Source: Akkermansiaceae bacterium UBA956 (lineage in GTDB: Bacteria; Verrucomicrobiota; Verrucomicrobiia; Verrucomicrobiales; Akkermansiaceae). Taken from it: 17,740 nt of DNA. Position 1 is the first letter of the stretch. Every line of letters begins with the position of its first letter. This document shows positions 5,565 to 12,603 of this stretch, piece after piece. The stretch spans positions 1 through 17,740 of the forward strand of contig DBCO01000024.1 in the NCBI GenBank assembly GCA_002293145.1, written 5' to 3'. The notes below the pieces were generated by a model that saw only the letters and a program-made list of their open reading frames with translations, did not search any database and was not told the origin of the DNA. The translations under genes and the position numbers were made by a program.

Positions 5565-6828
5565 GTGCTTGATCGAGATCGGAGAGGATGTCGTCGATGT
5601 GCTCGATGCCAATCGACAAACGAATCAGCTCTGGCGGAATGCCACAAGCTATTTGCTGCTCGGCATTGAGCTGAGAATGTGTCGTCGTCGCCGGATGAAT
5701 GGCTAGCGATTTTGCATCGCCGACGTTGGCGAGGTGGCGGAATAGTTTCAGTGAATCAATGAATTTCGCTCCCGCTGTGGCTCCGCCTTTGATGCCGAAA
5801 ACCACCATCGATCCACCGAGGCCACGCAGGTATTTTTCATTCATCGCCGCTTGAGAATCGCCTTCGAGCCCCGGGAAACGCACCCACTCGACTGCGGGAT
5901 GCGCGCTGAGATGTTTCGCCACGGCAAGGGCATTGCTGCAATGGCGCTCCATGCGCAGTGGCAAAGTTTCGATGCCCTGCATCGCCATCCACGCATTGTC
6001 AGGCGAGAGGCAAGCTCCAAGATTGCGCAGCGGACCCGTGCGCATTTTCAAGATGAATGCCAAGGGGGCTAAGGGCTCGGGAAGATCATGGCCCCAGCGC
6101 AAGCCGTGATAGGAAGGATCAGGCTGATCAAAGAGTGGATGCTTGCCCGCGGCCCAATTGAATTTTCCGGAATCGATGACGATGCCGCCGAGGCTAGTGC
6201 CGTGACCGCCGAGCCATTTGGTCAATGAGTGCACTACGATGTCTGCACCGTGAAGAATCGGTTGATTCAAAAAGGGTGTGGAAAAAGTGGCATCCACAAT
6301 CAAGGGCAAGCCGTGGTCATGGGCGACCTTAGCGATCGCTTCGATGTCGGCAATTTCCAGTGCAGGGTTCGATACCGTCTCGCAAAAAATGGCGCGCGTT
6401 TTGTCATTGATCGCCGCGGCGAAATTGTTCGGATCATTGGAATCAACAAAAGTCACATCGATGCCGAGCTGTGGCAGGATGTCCTTGAACTGCGTGTAGG
6501 TGCCACCGTAGAGGTTACGTGCGGAGACAATGTTGTCGCCCTTTTCCGCGAGAGTGATGATCGAGTAAAAAATCGCCGAGGTGCCCGAGGCCAGCGCCAA
6601 TCCTGCGGCACCATGCTCCATCGCTGCGAGACGTTGCTCTAACACATCGCAAGTCGGATTCATCAAGCGACTGTAGATATTGCCAAGCTCTTTCAGCGCA
6701 AAAAGATTCGCCGCGTGCTCGGTATTGCGGAACACATATGAGGCCGTGCGATAGACCGGCACAGCGCAGGAAAGAGTTGTTGCTTCAGGTGAGTAACCAG
6801 CATGGATGCATTGCGTTTCGAGTTTCAT
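5557..6828 (-). CDS. metY: O-acetylhomoserine sulfhydrylase (aminocarboxypropyltransferase)
   Basis: This 423-residue cytosolic PLP enzyme of the Cys/Met metabolism family should condense O-acetylhomoserine with sulfide to give homocysteine, the direct-sulfurylation route to methionine. Visible motifs are TQCIHAGY at the N-terminus, YSRLMNPT (52-59) and the PLP-phosphate segment ALASGTSAI (78-86). They also include VSNPALEIADI near 152-162, VDATFSTPFL (178-187, usually VDNTFATP) and HSLTKWLGGHG (200-210), with Lys204 as the Schiff-base lysine. The C-terminal domain has SLAIHPATTTHSQL and ends RLSIGIEHIDDILSDLDQAL, both characteristic. Length fits the MetY branch (about 420-430) rather than MetB/MetC (about 380-400). 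It lies 67 nt downstream of the toxin gene on the same strand, but co-regulation is not evident. No S-box or other riboswitch is visible upstream. Confidence 0.93.
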   Translation of the reverse strand: MKLETQCIHAGYSPEATTLSCAVPVYRTASYVFRNTEHAANLFALKELGNIYSRLMNPTCDVLEQRLAAMEHGAAGLALASGTSAIFYSIITLAEKGDNIVSARNLYGGTYTQFKDILPQLGIDVTFVDSNDPNNFAAAINDKTRAIFCETVSNPALEIADIEAIAKVAHDHGLPLIVDATFSTPFLNQPILHGADIVVHSLTKWLGGHGTSLGGIVIDSGKFNWAAGKHPLFDQPDPSYHGLRWGHDLPEPLAPLAFILKMRTGPLRNLGACLSPDNAWMAMQGIETLPLRMERHCSNALAVAKHLSAHPAVEWVRFPGLEGDSQAAMNEKYLRGLGGSMVVFGIKGGATAGAKFIDSLKLFRHLANVGDAKSLAIHPATTTHSQLNAEQQIACGIPPELIRLSIGIEHIDDILSDLDQALS

Positions 6829-6895
6829 GATGAAGCAAAGTAATCATGAACGCGCGTACTTGTCCACTGGAGAAAATCGTGGCGGCACTTGGCGG

Positions 6896-7216
6896 TTACA
6901 GCGATTTCGTGTCACCGAGACGATCGCGCCAATAGAATGGCTTACGCTTGGCATGGGCTACAGCGAGGATGTAAATCGTTTTATCGAGCACAACGAAGGG
7001 CAAGTAATATTCACCGAACGGTTTGTGAAGAATCACTCTCCTGATATTTTTGTCAAACATCCGGTATAGTAGTGGATGAGATCGACATGAATGGATGGCA
7101 TGTTCTAGAGCATCAAGAAACCGAGAAGCCACGATGTCACCTCCATGTATGCGCAGGTAATCAAATTCGTGATCGGCTTCTCGGTCGGCTTCAGGGTGAA
7201 ATTGAAAATCAAGCAT
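6896..7216 (-). CDS. RelE/ParE family toxin
   Basis: This 106-residue toxin belongs to a type II toxin-antitoxin pair. It starts MLDFQFHPEADREADHEFDY and has the helix-hairpin SRFLDALEHAIHSCRSHPLLY. The strand pair RRVILHKPFGEYYLPFVV and TIYILAVAHAKRKPFYWRDR follow, matching the compact RelE/ParE fold. The closing 'AVAH-KRKP-YW-R' segment is common in this family. RelE-like members cleave mRNA at the ribosome and ParE-like members poison DNA gyrase. The sequence alone does not tell me which applies. The start is 7 nt after the antitoxin stop, consistent with a bicistronic operon with antitoxin first. Confidence 0.88.
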   Translation of the reverse strand: MLDFQFHPEADREADHEFDYLRIHGGDIVASRFLDALEHAIHSCRSHPLLYRMFDKNIRRVILHKPFGEYYLPFVVLDKTIYILAVAHAKRKPFYWRDRLGDTKSL

Positions 7217-7223
7217 TTTGATT

Positions 7224-7493
7224 TTATCCGAGTTTAGTCCGCAATCGCGCTAGCACCTCTTCCCCTGGAATGCACTTCACTTTGCCGCTTGTGATTTCCT
7301 CCAAACGTCTGTCAATTTCCTCTCCCCATGCTTCTGTGATTTCCAGTTCACCACCTTCATTCATGTGTTGTTCTTTGAGCTGGTAGAGGGCACCAAGCAG
7401 CAAATGCTCAGCATCGGGATACTCGCCATTTGCCAATGTTGTTTCTACAAAAATTTGCAGATCCGTTGGGAGATTTGCGATGGAAATTGTCAT
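7224..7493 (-). CDS. antitoxin of type II TA pair (ParD-like head, addiction-module tail)
   Basis: This 89-residue antitoxin precedes the RelE/ParE toxin. Residues 1-35 (ISIANLPTDLQIFVETTLANGEYPDAEHLLLGAL) resemble the ribbon-helix-helix DNA-binding head of ParD/CC2985-type antitoxins. Residues ~55-89 (EEIDRRLEEITSGKVKCIPGEEVLARLRTKL) resemble the short 'addiction module component' antitoxins (Unstab_antitox type, with 'EI-RRL-EI-SGKV--IP-EEV-ARLR'). The first part would bind the operator and autoregulate, and the second would wrap the toxin. A good -10 hexamer lies 6 nt before the ATG, so the operon is probably leaderless and autorepressed at that promoter. Confidence 0.85.
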   Translation of the reverse strand: MTISIANLPTDLQIFVETTLANGEYPDAEHLLLGALYQLKEQHMNEGGELEITEAWGEEIDRRLEEITSGKVKCIPGEEVLARLRTKLG

Positions 7494-7499
7494 GCTCGT

Positions 7500-7528
7500 A
7501 TTTTAGCCGATACCCTGTTGTTTGTCCA
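7500..7528 (-). promoter_or_regulatory. putative promoter of the toxin-antitoxin operon
   Basis: On the minus strand TGGACA (7523-7528, 5 of 6 to consensus) and TAAAAT (7500-7505, 5 of 6) are spaced 17 bp apart. The -10 ends only 6 nt from the antitoxin ATG, implying a leaderless mRNA. This is the best promoter match in the window. Confidence 0.5.
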
Positions 7529-7567
7529 GCGGTCAAAAAAGTGCGAAGATTCCAAGCGCCGCCGCGA

Positions 7568-9046
7568 CTATGGTGCGCGAAAGTGTTTTTTCTCGGCTTC
7601 TGGATATTGTGGATCGGCCACTAAGGTTCCTGGAGCAATGCCTGTTAGGTCAACGATCTGATTGTTGTAAGGACTGAACACAAAACCCGGTTGACCGGGA
7701 ACGGCTTTGGCTACGGGAGCTGTTGCGGTACTTACGGAAGAAGGGTTGACCGCGGGGTTTCGATTGGGGTAATTGATTATGGCGTCGATGGATTCACGTG
7801 TGATCTCGGTGCCGCTATTGTGTAGTGCATTTTGTTTCAATGGCCTTCCCGTGGCATCAATCCTCTGACTGGTTGTGATTTGATAATGGTGCCCAAGATC
7901 GTCTACTCCGATATTTGTAATTTGTGAGTCACCATCATATACAAGAAGTTGCATTTCCGCTTGTTGATTTTGTCCTTCACCTTCTTTAGGGCGGACTTCG
8001 GTTTGATTAGCGGATGCTAACTTCAGACCGATGTAATCAGTATTGTATTTGAGTTCCAAGCCTGTCCACTGATCGTCCGATCCTTGTTTGATTTCGATCA
8101 AAGCTTGCTGTCCACTCTTGTTCATGAGGCTCGGCACGGTAACGAGCTCTGTTCCTTCTTGTTGCGATAGTTGGAGCATCAATTCTTGTAATTCTGTGGG
8201 CGACAATGTGCTTTGTGAGATTTCCAAGGGATTCTTTGTGCTGATCAATTTGGTGATGGTTTTGAATTGCTCAGGGGGGCCATCGGAGAGGGCCGCAAAA
8301 GCTTCGAGCGCGGCACGCTCCTGCGCATTTCCATTTCCATGAATCGTTAGCCGACCTTGATCATCAAAGCTCACCGCAGCGTGGTTGATGATTCCATTTT
8401 TGCGGAGAAGCTCAGGGAGATCTTTCACAGGATCAAACGTCACTGTCAGATCCCACTCGCCAAGATCACTGAGCGATTTTTTGAGCTCTTCGATCAACTC
8501 AGGTTTGATGATGGTATTCATTTCCCTCACCTCATCCGCACCTTCTAAAGACGAGAGCACTACTTTTTCGCCTTCCAGCTTCGCCTCCATCCCTGCGAGA
8601 GCTGCGACGTATTTCACCGCGCTCAACCAAGTTTTTCCCTTGAGCAAAAAGTTCAGCAACTTGTCTGATTCCCCATCGATCTCATACTTCAACTTGAGCG
8701 GTTTTTCCAAACTGAAATAACAGGCATCTTGATAGGCTTCATCGATCAACTTCAGAGCGGTACGAAGGCTGACTTGGTGACCCTTGCACTCGGTGAGCAC
8801 AAAATCTTTCAATTGCTCGGGTTGATGCGTGGTGATCGATCCCTCAGGCAACACCCGCCCCGAGGCCTTGCGTCGGGCTGTGCGTTCGCGTGCAAGATCC
8901 TCGTCGTTAGAAGCAGCTCGCGCAGACTTGGGCTTGCCCGTTATTTCTCCTTCCGATTGTGGCTTCGAGCCCGACTGCATCAACAGCCAGCATGCGAACA
9001 GAATCAACGCAGCAGCCGAGCCAAACCAGATGGATTTTTTCTTCAT
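7568..9046 (-). CDS. secretin-like exported protein without a pore domain
   Basis: This 492-residue exported or membrane-anchored protein has an N-terminal signal anchor (KKK then IWFGSAAALILFACWLLM, residues 2-23; Cys19 could be a marginal lipobox). A charged linker (~25-75) follows. An STN/N-domain-like segment spans about 90-170 (HQVSLRTALKLIDEA … LKYEI … LLKGKTWLSAVKYVA). A region at about 265-340 reads STLSPTELQELMLQLSQQ, then TELVTVPSLMNKSGQQALIEI, the pattern found in type II/III secretins just before the barrel. The C-terminal part is polar and low in secretin-barrel features. It ends with PGQPGFVFSPYNNQIVDLTG and APGTLVADP, a motif I associate with verrucomicrobial exported proteins. 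The ATG is preceded by AGGA (9054-9057). I infer a periplasmic scaffold or accessory protein rather than an outer-membrane channel. Function is unproven. Confidence 0.6.
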   Translation of the reverse strand: MKKKSIWFGSAAALILFACWLLMQSGSKPQSEGEITGKPKSARAASNDEDLARERTARRKASGRVLPEGSITTHQPEQLKDFVLTECKGHQVSLRTALKLIDEAYQDACYFSLEKPLKLKYEIDGESDKLLNFLLKGKTWLSAVKYVAALAGMEAKLEGEKVVLSSLEGADEVREMNTIIKPELIEELKKSLSDLGEWDLTVTFDPVKDLPELLRKNGIINHAAVSFDDQGRLTIHGNGNAQERAALEAFAALSDGPPEQFKTITKLISTKNPLEISQSTLSPTELQELMLQLSQQEGTELVTVPSLMNKSGQQALIEIKQGSDDQWTGLELKYNTDYIGLKLASANQTEVRPKEGEGQNQQAEMQLLVYDGDSQITNIGVDDLGHHYQITTSQRIDATGRPLKQNALHNSGTEITRESIDAIINYPNRNPAVNPSSVSTATAPVAKAVPGQPGFVFSPYNNQIVDLTGIAPGTLVADPQYPEAEKKHFRAP

Positions 9047-9053
9047 AACTTTT

Positions 9054-9057
9054 TCCT
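9054..9057 (-). promoter_or_regulatory. ribosome binding site of the secretin-like gene
   Basis: AGGA on the minus strand sits 7 nt before the ATG at 9044-9046, within AGGAAAAAGTT. It is one of very few Shine-Dalgarno-like sites at a gene start in this window and supports this start codon. Confidence 0.45.
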
Positions 9058-9118
9058 ATCCTAGCAAAATCATCATGCTGGGCAAGGATGGAATTTTTTG
9101 ATCGTGGCGACGGATGCC

Positions 9119-10714
9119 TTACTCTGCGTTGTCGAGGTATTCTTGTTTGGCTCCGCTGTCGGTAACTTCGGCGGAATTACGATGAACATCGTAGAAGCCG
9201 ATGCCTTTTTTCGTAAGCCATGTGAGTTCTGGTTTGAGACGGTTCTCGAAGCTTGGAAAATCTTTGTTTTTCTCAGCGGTCCATGCCGATTCTGCCAGAG
9301 CGAGAAGGCGCGGCCAGGTCATGAAATCGCGGCGGCTTTGCGTGATCGTTGTTTCCGTCCACAGGCACGCTTGGATGCCGCGCACTTGTTTTTCTTGGCT
9401 CTCCGTGAGCTTGAGGTTAGCTGGAAACGCATAGACATCGCTGAGTGGATTGATGCCATTCCAGTTGCGTCCATTCTTGTGACTGGGGTGTTGCAAGAAA
9501 TCAAAGTAGCATGGTCGGCGTGGGCATAGAATCACGGGATAGCCATCTTTGAGCGCTTGCTGCAATATGGCAGGTTTGTCGTGACGCCACCAAAAGATCA
9601 GCGTTTGATCTTTCGGCAGTTCACGAGCGGCGATCTCATCCCAACCACCCGTCTCGAAGCCGAGTGCGTTGATTTTTTTCGCCATGCGTCGATTGAACCA
9701 GGTCTCGACAGCGGCGAGATCTTTGAGATTTTCTTGCTTCATCAAGGCCTGCACTTCGGGAAGTTTGGGCCATTGTTGCCAGCCGAAATGCACTTCGTCA
9801 CCGCCGAAATGGATGACGCCAGCATCGGGAAACAAGGCCGCGACTTCGGTGAGAATGTCATCGAGAAATGTGAGGGTCTCAGGTTTAGCGGGGTTGAAGG
9901 TAAAGTGCGGCCATTTTTCGTAGCCACCTCCATCGTGCTGCGGGTAACTGCGCACTGCCGCATCGGCATGGCCCGGCATATCGATCTCGGGGATCACGAT
10001 GATGTGTCGCGCCTTGGCATAGGCGACAATCTCTTTGATTTGCTCTTGGGTGTAAAATTGCGCGGGCGTATCCTTGCGTCGATCAGTCTCGGTGCCACGT
10101 GCGCCGATGCGAGTGAGCTCGGGGTATTTTTTGATCTCGATGCGCCAGGCAGGAGAATCAGTGAGATGCCAATGAAAGCGATTCAATTTGTAACGCGCCA
10201 TCGCATCGAGTTGGCGTTTGATGTTTTCGGTGGTGGTGAAATGACGTGAGACATCGAGCATGTAACCGCGCCAAGCGAAGCGGGGTTGATCGACGATGTC
10301 CTGGCAGGGCACTTGGATCGTACCGTCTGGTGATTTTTCGGCAGAGGAAATGAGCTGCACCAAGCTTTGCAATCCGTAGAACTTTCCGGCATCAGTCGCA
10401 GCATGAATGTTGATGACCTCAGCAGTCACACGGATAATGTATCCTTCACCCGAGGGGATAGGGTAATTGTCGGGCAGGCTTTTTTCATCTAACATTTGCA
10501 CCGCGCACGATGCATCAGCAGGTGCCATCTTGAGATCAATATCGCTATCCTTGAGAACGCTCAGCAATGTTTGTTCAGTACCGGTTGGCAAGTAAACGAA
10601 AGAGCCGGGCTTGAGCGAGTAATGCCCCTCGCGTAATTTGGTATCAAGCGGTTGAGGAATGATCCCCGCATGACAGCAGAGCAGCGAAAGAAACCAGAGC
10701 AGAGTTTTATGCAT
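9119..10714 (-). CDS. secreted beta-N-acetylhexosaminidase, glycoside hydrolase family 20
   Basis: This 531-residue exo-enzyme releases terminal GlcNAc or GalNAc from chitooligosaccharides, glycans or peptidoglycan fragments. A signal peptide occupies about residues 1-16 (KTLLWFLSLLCCHAG). A GH20b-type N-terminal domain runs to about 140 and ends KFYGLQSLVQL. The TIM barrel begins FAWRGYMLDVSRHF (146-159), with HWHLTDSPAWR at 181-191, EIDMPGHADAA at 243-253 and the catalytic pair Asp306-Glu307 in HFGGDEVHFGW. GH20 uses substrate-assisted catalysis, in which the Asp orients the substrate acetamido group and the Glu acts as acid/base. Near the C-terminus, GIQACLWTET and RLLALAESAW are typical. 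It lies 53 nt downstream of the methyltransferase and 72 nt upstream of the secretin-like gene, all on the same strand. No terminators are seen between them. Confidence 0.94.
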   Translation of the reverse strand: MHKTLLWFLSLLCCHAGIIPQPLDTKLREGHYSLKPGSFVYLPTGTEQTLLSVLKDSDIDLKMAPADASCAVQMLDEKSLPDNYPIPSGEGYIIRVTAEVINIHAATDAGKFYGLQSLVQLISSAEKSPDGTIQVPCQDIVDQPRFAWRGYMLDVSRHFTTTENIKRQLDAMARYKLNRFHWHLTDSPAWRIEIKKYPELTRIGARGTETDRRKDTPAQFYTQEQIKEIVAYAKARHIIVIPEIDMPGHADAAVRSYPQHDGGGYEKWPHFTFNPAKPETLTFLDDILTEVAALFPDAGVIHFGGDEVHFGWQQWPKLPEVQALMKQENLKDLAAVETWFNRRMAKKINALGFETGGWDEIAARELPKDQTLIFWWRHDKPAILQQALKDGYPVILCPRRPCYFDFLQHPSHKNGRNWNGINPLSDVYAFPANLKLTESQEKQVRGIQACLWTETTITQSRRDFMTWPRLLALAESAWTAEKNKDFPSFENRLKPELTWLTKKGIGFYDVHRNSAEVTDSGAKQEYLDNAE

Positions 10715-10767
10715 GCCAGAACGATACAGTTTGATCGATCAGCGGCAAGTCGGAAATCGAGAAGGTA

Positions 10768-12015
10768 TTAACCGTTGCATCGAAGTGATTTTTGGAGAAT
10801 CACGATGCGATTGGTATTCGTGCCTTTGCTAGAATTGTCGACGCCCCAGCAATTGGAGGTTTTGGTGAATTCTTGGTCGTTGATCAAGACTGCGACAGCT
10901 TGCAAACCCGCTGAGGCTGCGGCGGGGATGACGAGTTCTTCGAGCTTGATTTTGCCATTGCGCACTTCTCCGACTTCGAAGGCAACAATGCCACCATCAA
11001 CAAGAACGCGTTGCAGTTCGCGAAGAACTTCACTCATCGCAGCTTGCCAATCTTCGGCTTTACGCCATTGCCAAATCGGCACGGCCTTGGAGTCGATGCC
11101 ATTGAACCAGCAGCGCAGCCAGTTGTCTTGATCGTATTGCACGATGTCGAGAAACGGCGGCGAGGTAACTACCAGCGCGATGCTAGAATCGGCGATCGCC
11201 GGCGTGTGCGCGCTGCTCGCCGTGACGCATTGGGCTTTTTTGCTTACGGCTTTAAGATGTTTTTTTTCGGCGGCACTGAGATCCTTGAGCAGGCTGGCAG
11301 ATTTTTTGAGAATGATCTTTCGGATGTCGCGCACAGTCGGAACCTGCCCACGTTTTGCATTGATCTTGATCTGTGAGGCAATCGACACTGCTTGATTTGG
11401 CGGCAGAGTGTAGACAGAAAAGAACCCCGCGGAGTGACCTGTGAGACGATTGGTTGCGACCATGCGTATCCAAGCATCGATGTCATCAAGCGTGCCAGCA
11501 TTTTCTTTCGTGAGAAAATACTCACGCAGAGCGCAGAGTTCGCGCAGGGTGACGGGATGATAAAAAACTAACAGATCTTCACGAATGTCTTTCGCTGTAT
11601 TGAGATCGATTTCCTGCAATCGTTTTTCGATTTGCGTTAGATCCACCGAGCGCAAGCGCGGAAGACACAACAAGGCAGATAGTGGATTGATGTCGCAGCC
11701 CACAGGCACGCGTTCGAGCAAGGCGCTCTCTAATAAAGTAGTGCCGCGCCCCATGAAAGGATCGTATACTTTTTCACCAGCAGTGGTGAAGCGTTCGATG
11801 AAAAATCGTGGCAGTTGTGGCTTGAAGCAGGCGCGATACGACACCTCGTGCAGCGAGTGTGCGGCGCGTTGTTTGGATGTCCAAAACTCGTTGACATAAA
11901 CCGTAATACTCCGTCCTGCACTGGCGATTTCGAGAATTCTCGTCGACGTTCCGAAGTCAGAAAAATCGCGCATTTCTGCGTGAAAGGCATCGATCTGAGA
12001 AACGTGGCGAGGCAT
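10768..12015 (-). CDS. orphan DNA N4-cytosine/N6-adenine methyltransferase
   Basis: This is a 415-residue SAM-dependent amino-methyltransferase. The SAM-binding motif I is DPFMGRGTTLLE (85-96), followed by GCDINPLSALL (107-116, motif II with acidic Asp108). The catalytic motif IV is TSPPFLDIVQYDQDNW (284-299). Its SPP form favours an N4-cytosine or N6-adenine target. Motif I precedes motif IV and about 190 residues separate them, so the target-recognition region probably lies in between (alpha-like order). VDGGIVAFEVGEVRNGKIK near residue 340 fits motif VI/VII. TNRIVILQK at the C-terminus resembles the end of other members of this family. No restriction endonuclease, specificity subunit or Vsr gene is adjacent, hence 'orphan'. 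An RNA target (TRM11-like) is less likely but not excluded. Confidence 0.82.
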   Translation of the reverse strand: MPRHVSQIDAFHAEMRDFSDFGTSTRILEIASAGRSITVYVNEFWTSKQRAAHSLHEVSYRACFKPQLPRFFIERFTTAGEKVYDPFMGRGTTLLESALLERVPVGCDINPLSALLCLPRLRSVDLTQIEKRLQEIDLNTAKDIREDLLVFYHPVTLRELCALREYFLTKENAGTLDDIDAWIRMVATNRLTGHSAGFFSVYTLPPNQAVSIASQIKINAKRGQVPTVRDIRKIILKKSASLLKDLSAAEKKHLKAVSKKAQCVTASSAHTPAIADSSIALVVTSPPFLDIVQYDQDNWLRCWFNGIDSKAVPIWQWRKAEDWQAAMSEVLRELQRVLVDGGIVAFEVGEVRNGKIKLEELVIPAAASAGLQAVAVLINDQEFTKTSNCWGVDNSSKGTNTNRIVILQKSLRCNG

Positions 12016-12024
12016 GTCGAGGCG

Positions 12025-12053
12025 ATCATGAACAGGTGAAAGCTCTCAAGCAA
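12025..12053 (-). promoter_or_regulatory. putative promoter of the methyltransferase gene
   Basis: On the minus strand TTGCTT (12048-12053) and CATGAT (12025-12030) are spaced 17 bp apart. The -10 ends 9 nt before the ATG at 12015, consistent with a very short or absent leader. Confidence 0.4.
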
Positions 12054-12101
12054 GAGTGGAATGAGGCAGAAACCATCCAATCCAATCGCATGGCTTTGCA
12101 C

Positions 12102-12130
12102 TTGATTGCTGTCGTTTCATCTGTCATAAT
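12102..12130 (+). promoter_or_regulatory. putative promoter of yjdM
   Basis: TTGATT (12102-12107) and CATAAT (12125-12130, 5 of 6 to consensus) are spaced exactly 17 bp apart. The -10 ends 8 nt before the ATG at 12139, predicting a leaderless message. It is divergent from the methyltransferase promoter, with about 50 bp between the two -35 boxes. Confidence 0.5.
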
Positions 12131-12138
12131 TTTCCTTG

Positions 12139-12480
12139 ATGATACAACCAAGCTGCCCTGTCTGCGATATGAATGAACTTTTGTCTCACGCTACGGTCTG
12201 GGAGTGTGTCACTTGTGGCCATGAGTGGCCGAAGGAAGAGCCAGCAGATGAAGCATCGACAGTGCGAGTTGTCAAAGATGCGCATGGAAATGTATTAGTC
12301 AATGGTGACGTCGTGCAAATGGTCAAAGATCTCAAGCTCGGCGGCACCTCGCAGGTGTTGAAAGTGGGCACCAAGTCAAAGCCGATTCGTCTTGTCGATG
12401 GCGACCATGAAATTTCCTGCAAGATGGAAGGCCTCACGATTGCGCTCAAAGCCATGTATGTCAAAAAAGTAATAAATTGA
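12139..12480 (+). CDS. yjdM: PhnA/YjdM family zinc-ribbon protein
   Basis: This 113-residue protein is closely similar in layout to E. coli YjdM (formerly PhnA). An N-terminal zinc ribbon has two CxxC pairs (Cys6/Cys9 in CPVC and Cys23/Cys26 in CVTC, followed by GHEWP). A small SH3-like beta domain then contains VKDAHGNVLVNGDVVQMVKD, GGTSQVLKVGTK, IRLVDGDHEISCKMEG and a terminal MYVKKV. The family was once linked to phosphonate use. That link is not well supported, and the molecular function of YjdM is unsettled. I chose the ATG at 12139. A TTG directly before it (12136) is in frame but would overlap the predicted transcription start. The gene stands alone, divergent from the methyltransferase, with no phosphonate genes nearby. 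Confidence 0.92.
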   Translation: MIQPSCPVCDMNELLSHATVWECVTCGHEWPKEEPADEASTVRVVKDAHGNVLVNGDVVQMVKDLKLGGTSQVLKVGTKSKPIRLVDGDHEISCKMEGLTIALKAMYVKKVIN

Positions 12481-12510
12481 GATAAATACCGTACTTCCAG
12501 TGAAGTGTTT

Positions 12511-12536
12511 GTAAACAATTGTAAAGCTCTGGTAAA
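12511..12536 (+). promoter_or_regulatory. helically phased GTAAA repeats upstream of the peroxidase gene
   Basis: Three GTAAA pentamers start at 12511, 12521 and 12532, that is 10 and 11 bp apart (about one helical turn). An 8-bp palindrome ACAATTGT (12515-12522) is embedded. They lie about 70-90 bp upstream of the peroxidase ATG. The spacing suggests a binding site for a regulator on one DNA face, but it may be chance in an AT-rich intergenic stretch. Confidence 0.3.
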
Positions 12537-12603
12537 GTTTCTTGGATAGCTTGCCATTTCGTGAATGATGAAGATGCAAACGAAACATCTTACAAAATCC
12601 ACC

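Noticed and set aside
5557..6828. Alternative assignment of metY as cystathionine gamma-synthase/lyase or methionine gamma-lyase
   Set aside because: Length (423), the N-terminal TQCIHAGY and the C-terminal IHPATTTHSQL plus RLSIGIEHIDDI pattern fit O-acetylhomoserine sulfhydrylase better, although the fold family is shared.
6806..7069. 87-codon plus-strand ORF opposite the toxin and metY start
   Set aside because: It is antisense to the RelE/ParE toxin gene, which has clear family motifs and a properly placed antitoxin.
9557..10249. Long plus-strand ORF (230 codons) opposite the hexosaminidase gene
   Set aside because: It lies entirely antisense to a well-supported GH20 gene with its catalytic motif in frame. 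It has no recognisable domain and is a codon-bias shadow.
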